A stretch of 64,000 nucleotides of DNA from Halodesulfovibrio aestuarii DSM 17919 = ATCC 29578 (GTDB lineage Bacteria > Desulfobacterota > Desulfovibrionia > Desulfovibrionales > Desulfovibrionaceae). The notes below the pieces were generated by a model that had not been told where the DNA came from, did not search any database, and saw only the letters and a program-made list of their open reading frames with translations. The stretch covers positions 62,001-126,000 of the forward strand of contig NZ_ARQF01000019.1 of the NCBI RefSeq assembly GCF_000384815.1, written 5' to 3'. Positions 37,682 through 45,268 of the stretch are shown here, piece after piece. The first letter of the stretch is position 1. Every line of letters starts with the position of its first letter. Position numbers and translations under genes: made by a program.

Positions 37682-38818
37682 ATGCCTACAATTGAAGAAG
37701 CACTATATATAAAACTTGAAGCATGTGATCCGGCGATTGCAGGCACGTTACATACTATGCTTTGTGAAATCTCATTCACGCATCTTGTAAATACGCTTGA
37801 GATTATCAAGCCTGAAGTTCTTATCATAGGCTGCACAACATATTCTAAAGAAATTACAGAGCGCATAGTTGAGGCTAAAAAACACAACTATGGCGCGGTG
37901 TATGTCAGTGCATCACAGTACACAACCGCTGATAAACACGATGCATTAGTAGCAGGTGCACGGGATTTCTTTAGTTATCCTCAAAGCAAATTAATTTTAG
38001 AACGGGCATTGCAAGACTACATGGCAACCCGCTTAGTTGACCCAAGCAAAGCATCTCGCCCAAAAGTAATTTCCGTTATGGGCGCACGTGGAGGTTCTGG
38101 TACAACCTCAGTAGCTGTAAACCTTGCCGCTTGTTTTGCACAAGAAGGGAAACGGGTTGGTTTATTCGACTTTTCAAGACCTTACGGCGATGTCGCCACA
38201 TTCCTAAATACACCGTCCAAACGTGACAGACGCCATGCGGTGAGAGATTTAAGCCAAATGAATGCATCATTTATTAAAAGTGCCATGTATCATCACAGCA
38301 GCGGCATTCTCGCACTGGTTGCGCCTGAAATAACTATGGGAGCAGGGACAGTTGTTCCTGAAACAGTATCTGCAACGCTTATGGCTGCAGCAGACGCATT
38401 TGAAACAATTGTTATTGATATGGGCAGCCGTGTTGATGCAGGACTCTACAGAGTAATGGAAATGGCTGATGACAGCTTGCTTATTACCATGCCTACAAAA
38501 CCCTGCATGAGAAGCGCAAAGCGGTTTGTTGAAACAATTTCAGCAGGTGGATTTGAGAACTTCTGCAAACTCTCGCTTGTTCTCACCGGATGTATTGCCG
38601 GCAACACACTGTCAAAATTTGAAATAGAAAAAACCGCTGGTGTTGATTGTATCACCTGTCTACCGGAAGATCAGAAGGGAACGTTCATCGCGATTAACGA
38701 CGGAACACCTTATTGCCTTTTATTCCCAGATGCTCCACTCACGGTCAGCCTTAAAGAACTTGCCGCCTTACTGCAGCAACACGAATGTCCAGAGGAAAAT
38801 AAAGAAAGCGAATCTTAG
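37682..38818 (+). CDS. CpaE/MinD-like P-loop ATPase with N-terminal receiver-like domain
   Basis: The 378-residue protein has an N-terminal domain (about 1-115) resembling a response-regulator fold, though the phosphorylation Asp is not evident, and a C-terminal MinD/ParA-type ATPase with the deviant Walker A ARGGSGTTSVAVNLA. The combination is that of CpaE/TadZ, which localises Tad pilus machinery. The Asp of Walker A' in VGLFDFSRP is present. A strong ribosome site (gcggaggaat) precedes the ATG. No other tad genes adjoin it; the prepilin peptidase at 51952 is 13 kb away, so a Tad link is unproven. Confidence 0.82.
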   Translation: MPTIEEALYIKLEACDPAIAGTLHTMLCEISFTHLVNTLEIIKPEVLIIGCTTYSKEITERIVEAKKHNYGAVYVSASQYTTADKHDALVAGARDFFSYPQSKLILERALQDYMATRLVDPSKASRPKVISVMGARGGSGTTSVAVNLAACFAQEGKRVGLFDFSRPYGDVATFLNTPSKRDRRHAVRDLSQMNASFIKSAMYHHSSGILALVAPEITMGAGTVVPETVSATLMAAADAFETIVIDMGSRVDAGLYRVMEMADDSLLITMPTKPCMRSAKRFVETISAGGFENFCKLSLVLTGCIAGNTLSKFEIEKTAGVDCITCLPEDQKGTFIAINDGTPYCLLFPDAPLTVSLKELAALLQQHECPEENKESES

Positions 38819-39513
38819 CTATCCTGAATCAAATATTATGATTAAGAAAAGGACAACATTGCAAATTCATCCCTAAAACTTAATAGGTACAACGCAGAGT
38901 TCTATACTATGCATCGACCACGCTGCACCTTATTTCCATCGTGGATTTCATAAAATCCGGAGCAAAAATAGAAAAAGCACGCTTTTCGGACTTTTTTTAT
39001 ATTCTTCAGCAAAAAATAATACGTTCAATTTGCCTATATCCCCCTCTAACCAAAGCAACTTCTTTGTGAAAAAAATATTTATCAAAAAAAAGCTTTTTTC
39101 CTCTGGACGCTGAGCACAGTATCAGATATTTAGCCCGAGTTCAGACGCGGGTAGCAATATTACTGCTACTTCTTTTTATAGTTTTTAACCAAGGCTTTTG
39201 TATGCAGAATACGCAGTTTACGAATAAACAAATTACACTTTCCAGTCTGGAAGGTCTTTTTGCGTGCGTATTTCATGAGTCTTGGACTACGCATAGCTAT
39301 TCGCAGCAACGATAAGCTGCGACGTTTTCTGTTATTACAAAGGCTCGGAACATACGTTCTCGAGCCTTTTTTTATGGATCTATCAATGCCTGCTACGCCA
39401 TTTCACGCTGTGAACATGGTCTTGTATGGGCAAAACGTTATTGAGCGCACAGAATACTCTGAAACCGGCCATACCGGAGCACAATCTAAGCTGTAAAACT
39501 AAAGGAAAGCACA
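38819..39513 (+). other. Intergenic region with a terminated short transcript
   Basis: No convincing gene is seen in this 695-nt stretch. From 39270 a short frame beginning MSLGLRIAIRSNDKL runs into a terminator at 39339-39374 (AAAGGCTCG...CGAGCCTTTTTTT), so a small RNA or leader peptide is possible. The frame (39260-39496) overlaps the terminator and has no ribosome site, so I do not call it as a gene. Confidence 0.45.
39339..39374 (+). terminator. Intrinsic terminator upstream of the YitT gene
   Basis: AAAGGCTCG and CGAGCCTTT pair around GAACATACGTTCT, which can itself extend the stem, and seven T follow. Confidence 0.75.
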
Positions 39514-40377
39514 ATGCAGTTTAACCGTCATGCTCTTGCCTACTCCCTTTCGTGGAACATTTTCCTTCTCACCTTTGGCGCAATTATTTTTATAATTGGA
39601 TATAACGGCATTGCCATACATCACGATTTTATTCCTGCGGGGCTGTATGGATTTGCTGTTCTCGGAAGTTACCTTAGCGATACATTTACAACGTCCCAAT
39701 GGTATCTCATGTTTAACATTCCAATCTTCGTCATCGCATGGCGCAGTGTTGGCAAGAGATTCTTTTTGTTGAACTTGTATTGCATGCTGCTGATAACGTT
39801 CCTTACACAATATTTTACACTGGATCTTCACATTCAGGACAGGCTGCTTGCGTCCATTGCTGCAGGTGTAATTATGGGGCTTGGTAGCGGCATCATTCTG
39901 CGTTCCTTCGGTGCCGGTGGGGGTTTTGATGTTCTTGCAGTTATCCTGAACAAAAAATATGGCCTGCGTATCGGGGTGTTTTACTTCATTATCAATGCCG
40001 TTCTCATGAGCCTGATTGCCGTTCGCTTTAACCCTGATCTCGTTGTAACTACAGTTATTATGCTTTTTCTCAGTTCATTGGTTACTGAGTACGCGCTGTC
40101 CATGTTCAACCAAAAAAAGGGTGTGCGCATAATCTCCTATAAAAATGAGCAAATTATTGAACAAATGCGGCAAGCTCGTCGCCTTAACGGCACACTGGTA
40201 TGGGGCACAGGCTCCTACTCTGGTAAAGCAGTAAGTATGCTGTTCTGTGTTACAGATAACATCCGCATGAAACAGCTTGAATCAATTGTATTTGATACTG
40301 ATCCGAATGCGATCTTCATTGTTGAAAACACATTTTCTGTTGTCGGTTCTAACTTTACCCCGCGTAAAATGTACTAG
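39514..40377 (+). CDS. YitT-family membrane protein (DUF161 + DUF2179)
   Basis: The 287-residue protein has about six spans in residues 1-200 and a soluble C-terminal DUF2179 domain (about 205-285). YNGIAIHHDFIPAGLYGFAV and GLGSGIILRSFGAGGGFDVLAV are typical of the family. The function is unknown; some relatives are annotated as transporters without proof. A ribosome site (aaaggaaag) precedes the ATG and a terminator closes it. Confidence 0.9.
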   Translation: MQFNRHALAYSLSWNIFLLTFGAIIFIIGYNGIAIHHDFIPAGLYGFAVLGSYLSDTFTTSQWYLMFNIPIFVIAWRSVGKRFFLLNLYCMLLITFLTQYFTLDLHIQDRLLASIAAGVIMGLGSGIILRSFGAGGGFDVLAVILNKKYGLRIGVFYFIINAVLMSLIAVRFNPDLVVTTVIMLFLSSLVTEYALSMFNQKKGVRIISYKNEQIIEQMRQARRLNGTLVWGTGSYSGKAVSMLFCVTDNIRMKQLESIVFDTDPNAIFIVENTFSVVGSNFTPRKMY

Positions 40378-40409
40378 TAGCCCTCCAGCAAGGTTTCTCC
40401 TCAAAAAAC

Positions 40410-40462
40410 AACCCCTCACTGGGTACACGAAAATTTGTGTGCTCTGATGAGGGTTTTTTTTA
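40410..40462 (+). terminator. Intrinsic terminator after the YitT gene
   Basis: AACCCCTCA and TGATGAGGGTT form the outer stem, ACACGAAAATTTGTGT the inner stem, and eight T follow. Confidence 0.82.
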
Positions 40463-40551
40463 TTTATGCAACACATCAAACTCACCTGCGACCGCTTGAC
40501 GGATTCCCAATCATCTGATGCTGTGCTACGAATTCAAATATTGGAGAGATT

Positions 40552-40674
40552 ATGCCCAAACTATATATCTATACAGTGATACTTAGCATACTACTTGTCA
40601 GCACAACAACAGGATGCGCCGTCAAGGCAAAGGGAAATTACACAGTTGAGCACAACATACTGCGTGTGAAATAA
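40552..40674 (+). CDS. Very small lipoprotein (40 residues)
   Basis: A 41-codon frame follows a good ribosome site (ttggagaga, six bases before ATG). It encodes MPKLYIYTVILSILLVSTTTGCA, a hydrophobic signal with a lipobox ending at TTGC, then 18 mature residues rich in charged and polar amino acids (AVKAKGNYTVEHNILRVK). After processing only a 19-residue lipidated peptide would remain. Length and lack of homologues known to me make it uncertain, but the signal, lipobox and ribosome site agree. Confidence 0.55.
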   Translation: MPKLYIYTVILSILLVSTTTGCAVKAKGNYTVEHNILRVK

Positions 40675-40862
40675 CAATTCACTGTCTGACATAATACAAC
40701 TGCACATGATGTTTTCCCAAACGAATATTGACAGCTTAGTTAAAAAAACAAGTTAGCTACCCGACTAAATATTACATATAAATCTTTCACAAAAAAATTT
40801 TCAATTTTTAGCAACATTATCAGCATATTATCTTTTGAATTCTAAAAAAAAAGACAGCACAC

Positions 40863-40872
40863 GATAATTATC
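40863..40872. promoter_or_regulatory. Possible ArsR operator palindrome
   Basis: GATAATTATC is a perfect ten-base palindrome 80-90 nt upstream of arsR. ArsR-family operators are AT-rich palindromes, but a site this short in AT-rich DNA could arise by chance. Confidence 0.25.
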
Positions 40873-40955
40873 AACCCTTTATTTTATTCCGGCACAGCAC
40901 GTAACAAAACTGACAAGATAGCAGCGTATACTATTGCAACCTGCCTAGGATGATC

Positions 40956-41333
40956 ATGCAAAAAATTACTCAAACACTGAAAGCACTATCCGATCAAAAC
41001 AGAATTCGTATAATTGCCGCATTAATGGAACACAACGAACTATGTGCCTGTCAACTTACAGAACTGTTGGGGATAGCCGGCGCTACTGTTTCACGTCATT
41101 TAGGCATCTTGCATAACGCAGAGCTTGTGCAATTTAGAAAAGAAGGACGTTGGGTCTTTTACCGCCTTGGGAAAGGGATTGAATATTCCCAACAACTTCT
41201 AGACTGGATTCATGAAAAAGCAATCACCTCTAAAGAATTACAGCAAGACCGTGAGCAGCTACGCACTATTCTTTCCTGCGACCCTGAAGAAATTTGCCGG
41301 AAACAGCGTAATGATTCCTGCTGTTCTAACTAG
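40956..41333 (+). CDS. arsR: ArsR-family metalloregulator
   Basis: The 125-residue winged-helix repressor has the metal-binding start of the recognition region ELCACQLTELLG, with the CxC pair found in arsenite-sensing ArsR, and the DNA-binding helix GATVSRHLGILHNAELV. The C-terminal CCSN adds two further cysteines. I start at ATG 40956 (spaced from the purine stretch taggatg); ATG 40950 is in frame. The arsC gene follows after 8 nt, so the operon is arsR-arsC. Confidence 0.9.
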   Translation: MQKITQTLKALSDQNRIRIIAALMEHNELCACQLTELLGIAGATVSRHLGILHNAELVQFRKEGRWVFYRLGKGIEYSQQLLDWIHEKAITSKELQQDREQLRTILSCDPEEICRKQRNDSCCSN

Positions 41334-41341
41334 GAAAAACT

Positions 41342-41788
41342 ATGAGCGCTAAAATAAATATTTTATTTTTATGCACAGGCAACTCATGCCGCAGCCAAAT
41401 GGCAGAAGGTTGGGCAAAACACCTCAAAAGTGATGTTCTCAATGCATATTCAGCCGGTATTGAAACGCACGGTCTCAACCCGAATGCTGTTGCGGTCATG
41501 AAAGAAGCCGGTGTAGATATTTCTTCACATTCATCAAAACTGCTTAGTGAACTCAACACAATAAACTTTGATGTAGTTATTACCGTCTGTGGTCATGCAC
41601 ATGAAACATGTCCATACTTTCCAGGGAAAGCCAAAGTTGTTCATGTTGGCTTCCCCGACCCTCCGGCACAGGCAAAAGAACTTGCAGCACAAGGTGCCCC
41701 TGAAGAAGAACAGCTTAACTGCTATCGAAAAGTCCGTGACCAAATTAAAGCATATGTTGTTACACTTCCAGAATCTCTAGGCATGTAA
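41342..41788 (+). CDS. arsC: Arsenate reductase, low-molecular-weight phosphatase type
   Basis: This 148-residue cytosolic enzyme reduces arsenate to arsenite. The nucleophile loop is LFLCTGNSCRSQMAEG (CX5R with S), and two further cysteines for the thiol relay are present (VCGHAHETCPYFPG, i.e. Cys in GHAHETC), which suggests the thioredoxin-coupled class. It is 8 nt downstream of arsR. No arsB or acr3 efflux gene is present in this operon; a terminator follows, so export must be encoded elsewhere. Confidence 0.92.
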   Translation: MSAKINILFLCTGNSCRSQMAEGWAKHLKSDVLNAYSAGIETHGLNPNAVAVMKEAGVDISSHSSKLLSELNTINFDVVITVCGHAHETCPYFPGKAKVVHVGFPDPPAQAKELAAQGAPEEEQLNCYRKVRDQIKAYVVTLPESLGM

Positions 41789-41812
41789 CACCGCCTTCAA
41801 AATATTATTCAT

Positions 41813-41849
41813 AAAAAAAGACTTCAATTTCAGATTGTTGTCTTTTTTT
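41813..41849 (+). terminator. Intrinsic terminator after arsC
   Basis: AAAAAGAC...CAAT and ATTG...GTCTTTTT pair with two symmetric bulges and a T-run follows. Confidence 0.6.
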
Positions 41850-41905
41850 GTTTGAGACTCGTACTTTGTAACACAACTGTCACATAACAAACATATACTA
41901 CTTCC

Positions 41906-42034
41906 TGTCAGCCATTGGCAATTATGGCGACGGCAACTCTATTCTACGTCTTGCAGCATGGTCCAGCAATTCCATGCAACAAGACATCTGATCGGGACAG
42001 GAAGCCTCTCTCTCCCTGTCCCGATTATCTTTTT
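41906..42034 (+). ncRNA. Candidate structured small RNA or leader
   Basis: About 130 nt with three successive hairpins: GCCAT...ATGGC (41911-41928), GTCTTG...CATGG...CCATG...CAAGAC (41949-41985), and ATCGGGACAG...CTGTCCCGAT (41991-42025) followed by TATCTTTTT. A TATACT box lies at 41894-41899. It contains no convincing reading frame. It is 240 nt upstream of the acyl-CoA synthetase gene, on the same strand, and could be an independent sRNA or an attenuated leader. No known family fits. Confidence 0.45.
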
Positions 42035-42276
42035 CCTTCATAAAACTTCCAGTCTCTAAAACGTACGTTCTTGATTACAAGCCCCCCGCGCATCTTAACC
42101 AACATACATTCAGCCTGAATCTTTCAATTCTTTTTTGCAGCAAGCGGAATATGCATATTTTCCCGCTATAGCCCCCCCTTTTTTCCACATAGTCGAAAAA
42201 GAAAAGACACCGAAGACAAAAACGTCAAAAGTTCGTACAGTTATTTTCTTACAGATTTTTTTCAAGAGAGACGGCT

Positions 42277-44679
42277 ATGAACACATTGATAGATTTTGAA
42301 AAGATTACTCAGTTATTTAGTGCTGCTGACACAGAAAATAGAGACTTTCTGTATGAATACGAAGTGTACAATCTCTTAGCAAACTCCGGCGCAGAAACAC
42401 CACCAATTGCAAACCTTTTGCCCCGAGGTGCGCGATTTTCAGACGAAGAGCTTATGGCTATTCCGGGTGAAAAAGCTGTACTCAAAATTGTATCCCCTAC
42501 TATTATTCATAAAACAGAAGTAGGTGGAGTCCGTATTGTAGAAAAGCAACCATCTAAAATCCGCTCTGCGGTTCGCGGTATGCAGTATGAAGTTCCGGAA
42601 AACTACGCTGCGTACATAGAACGTCATCCTGCCCACGCACCAGAGTCTTACAGAGGCCTGAAAGGTGAAGCGCTGATCAAAGCTATCAGCCGTGACTTAA
42701 AAGGGGTGCTGCAAGTACAATTTATGCCGCCGGATTCCAGCGCATTCGGCAACGAACTCATTGTAGGTCTGCGTCATACCCGTGAGTTCGGCATGGTTAT
42801 CAGCGCAGGTCTCGGTGGAACTGATACCGAGCTATACGCCGAACGCTTCCGCAAGGGGCAGGCAATTGTAGCTGCATCCACAGACCTTGTTGACGGTGAA
42901 TCATTCTTCGCACTGTTCCGTAAAACTATTTCATATCGAAAACTTGCCGGACTCACCCGAGGACAACGCCGTATTGTCACGGATGAACAACTCATCGAAT
43001 GTTTTAGCTCTTTCATTGAAATGGGACGTTACTACTCAACATCCAACAACAACGCACCTTTTATTATTGAAGAGCTTGAAATCAACCCCTTTGCGTTCAC
43101 AGACTACCTTATGGTTCCGCTGGATGGTATGTGCCGTTTCGGAAAGGCCCAGAAACTGGCTAACCCTCGTCCGATCAAAAAGATTAACAACCTGCTGCAC
43201 CCTGAACGCATCGGTATCATCGGAGTTTCCGCAACCCGCCGCAACTTCGGCCGAATCATCTTAGAGAACATTCTTGCTGAAGGTTTTTCCAAGAAAAATG
43301 TGACCCTCATTAGAGACGGTATTGACGAAATTAACGGTGTGCGCTGCGTTCCAAACCTTGCCAGCCTAGACCACAAGCTTGACCTGTTCGTTGTTGCCGT
43401 TTCTGCAGCACAGGTGCCGCAGCTTGTAGATGAACTTGTAAGTCTTGATGCTGCCCAGAGCGTCATGCTTATTCCAGGCGGCATGGGTGAAACTGAAAGC
43501 AGCCAAAAAGAAGCAGCTGAACTCATTGCCCACATTAACGCCACCCATGCCAAAGGAGACGGAGGCCCTGTATTCCTCGGTGCCAACTGCATGGGGGTAG
43601 TTTCACACCCCGGTTCCTACGACACATGGTTCATTCCAGAAGAAAAACTTCCGAAAAACCGGTCTGCAACCCCACACCGGGCAGCACTTATCAGCCAAAG
43701 CGGTGCCTTTATGCTGCACCGTTGCAGCCAGAGCCCTGAGCTGCACCCTAGCTATATGATCTCCATGGGCAACCAGACAGACCTCACCCTTGGAGACATG
43801 GTTCGTTATTTCAAAGATGCTGAACAAGTGGATGTAATTGCCGTATACGCAGAAGGCTTCAGCGATTTAGACGGCCTCGAATTTTGTAAAGCGGTCCGCG
43901 AGGCTATTCATAACGGGAAAGAAGTTATCTTCTACAAAGCAGGTCGCACTCCGGAAGGCAAATCCGCCACAAGCGGCCATACAGCATCGCTTGCCGGTGA
44001 TTACATGGTATGCGAAAGCTGTGTGCGTCAGGCTGGTGCTCTTGTTGCGCGAAACTTTCAGGAATTTCAGGATCTCTTCATGCTTGCAGAAATGCTCCAT
44101 GACAAAACTATTGCGGGCAACCGCCTTGCAGCTGTTAGCGGCGCGGGATTTGAAGCGGTAGGCATGGCTGATTCTATCCATTGCGACGACTTCCAGATGG
44201 ACTTGGCACAATTCGGCTCTGACACAAAACAAACCATTGCCGCAATGCTCGAGGCAAACCGTCTGCAATCTCTGGTAACAATCCAGAACCCGCTAGACCT
44301 CACACCAAGTGCAACCGACGCTCTTCACGCAGATGCAGTAAAAACTCTCGAAAAAGATACTGCTGTTGATTCCGTAATTGTCGGACTCGACCCGCTTTCC
44401 CCTGCAATGCACACTCTTGCAGAACCGACAAGGCCAGCTTTTTCCATGGACGATGTCCACTCTATTGCCAATCTGCTTGTAGATGTCGCAAAAAAATCAT
44501 CCAAGCCGATCATCGGCGTCATTGATGGCGGCAGGCTCTATGATCCGCTACGTGATCATTTCTTACAGAACAACGTTCCCGTCTTTCCTGTCTGTGACCG
44601 AGCCGTAACCGCGCTCGCATTGTACTCTGAAGCACGACTCCGCGTTGAAGAAATCAGAGCTACCAACGAACATTTTTAA
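42277..44679 (+). CDS. Acyl-CoA synthetase (NDP-forming), fused alpha-beta subunits in beta-first order
   Basis: The enzyme interconverts an acyl-CoA (such as acetyl-CoA), ADP and phosphate with acid, CoA and ATP. The 800-residue protein carries an ATP-grasp beta domain first (about 1-300; KIVSPTIIHKTEVGGVRI and IIEELEINPFAF) and then the CoA-binding/ligase alpha part (about 308-800), opening with PERIGIIGVSATRRNFGRIIL. The phosphohistidine is in SGHTASLAG. A ribosome site (agagag) precedes the ATG. The permuted domain order is known in this family. The substrate cannot be read off. The gene is alone. Confidence 0.9.
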   Translation: MNTLIDFEKITQLFSAADTENRDFLYEYEVYNLLANSGAETPPIANLLPRGARFSDEELMAIPGEKAVLKIVSPTIIHKTEVGGVRIVEKQPSKIRSAVRGMQYEVPENYAAYIERHPAHAPESYRGLKGEALIKAISRDLKGVLQVQFMPPDSSAFGNELIVGLRHTREFGMVISAGLGGTDTELYAERFRKGQAIVAASTDLVDGESFFALFRKTISYRKLAGLTRGQRRIVTDEQLIECFSSFIEMGRYYSTSNNNAPFIIEELEINPFAFTDYLMVPLDGMCRFGKAQKLANPRPIKKINNLLHPERIGIIGVSATRRNFGRIILENILAEGFSKKNVTLIRDGIDEINGVRCVPNLASLDHKLDLFVVAVSAAQVPQLVDELVSLDAAQSVMLIPGGMGETESSQKEAAELIAHINATHAKGDGGPVFLGANCMGVVSHPGSYDTWFIPEEKLPKNRSATPHRAALISQSGAFMLHRCSQSPELHPSYMISMGNQTDLTLGDMVRYFKDAEQVDVIAVYAEGFSDLDGLEFCKAVREAIHNGKEVIFYKAGRTPEGKSATSGHTASLAGDYMVCESCVRQAGALVARNFQEFQDLFMLAEMLHDKTIAGNRLAAVSGAGFEAVGMADSIHCDDFQMDLAQFGSDTKQTIAAMLEANRLQSLVTIQNPLDLTPSATDALHADAVKTLEKDTAVDSVIVGLDPLSPAMHTLAEPTRPAFSMDDVHSIANLLVDVAKKSSKPIIGVIDGGRLYDPLRDHFLQNNVPVFPVCDRAVTALALYSEARLRVEEIRATNEHF

Positions 44680-44716
44680 TGCGTTTCATTCTCAGGGGCG
44701 CTTCTTTGCGTGTTTT

Positions 44717-44770
44717 GCCTCCGGCGGCCAGAGAACCTTTTTGAAAAAGGCTTCTCTGGCCTCTCCAAAA
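44717..44770 (+). repeat. Dispersed Desulfovibrio-type 3' element (CCTCCGGCGGC core)
   Basis: GCCTCCGGCGGC is followed by a long hairpin GGCCAGAGAA...CTTTTT...AAAAAGG...TTCTCTGGCC (44726-44762). It lies 38 nt after the acyl-CoA synthetase stop, in the same orientation, as a 3' element would. Core shared with 24893; the AAAAGG hairpin layout with 23217. Confidence 0.6.
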
Positions 44771-45141
44771 ATGTTTATTCACAAGAACAGCACGTTCCAG
44801 CATATCGTTACTATTCAGCAACACAGCCCATTACAAAAAAATTATTTATCGCAACACATTAAATATATTTTGACTTTCAAACAACATATTGATCACTCAA
44901 TCAATAACCAAGTGTCTTTACAGCAACAATTTGGTGTCAAACAATGGCCGAGTCATTTTTTCTGGAGATAAATCCCAAGCCGTGAAAGATAACTCCAGTG
45001 AATGTCTTAGCGTTGTTTCGGTCACAGTCGCACTAACCCGGCGATGGTACCTCCCAGAGATGAATTCTTTTAAATTAAGTATAATTCATCCCTAAAAAAA
45101 TCCGAGACTTACCCCACGCATTTTGAAGACAAACAAGACAG

Positions 45142-45172
45142 AAAAACCCACCTGGCAGCAAGTGGGTTTTTT
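45142..45172. terminator. Intrinsic terminator near the dhaM 3' end
   Basis: AAAAACCCAC and GTGGGTTTTTT pair around CTGGCAGCAA. It could end transcripts from either side. Confidence 0.8.
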
Positions 45173-45268
45173 CTATTTTGCAGTCGGTAGACTATGGATA
45201 TTCAGTCATAGACCTTTTCAACGTTTCATTTAATAGAGAATACATTGCAACAGAACAACGCATCCCGC

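Noticed and set aside
39260-39496. A 78-codon frame before the YitT gene
   Set aside because: It runs through an intrinsic terminator, has no ribosome site and no recognisable protein features.
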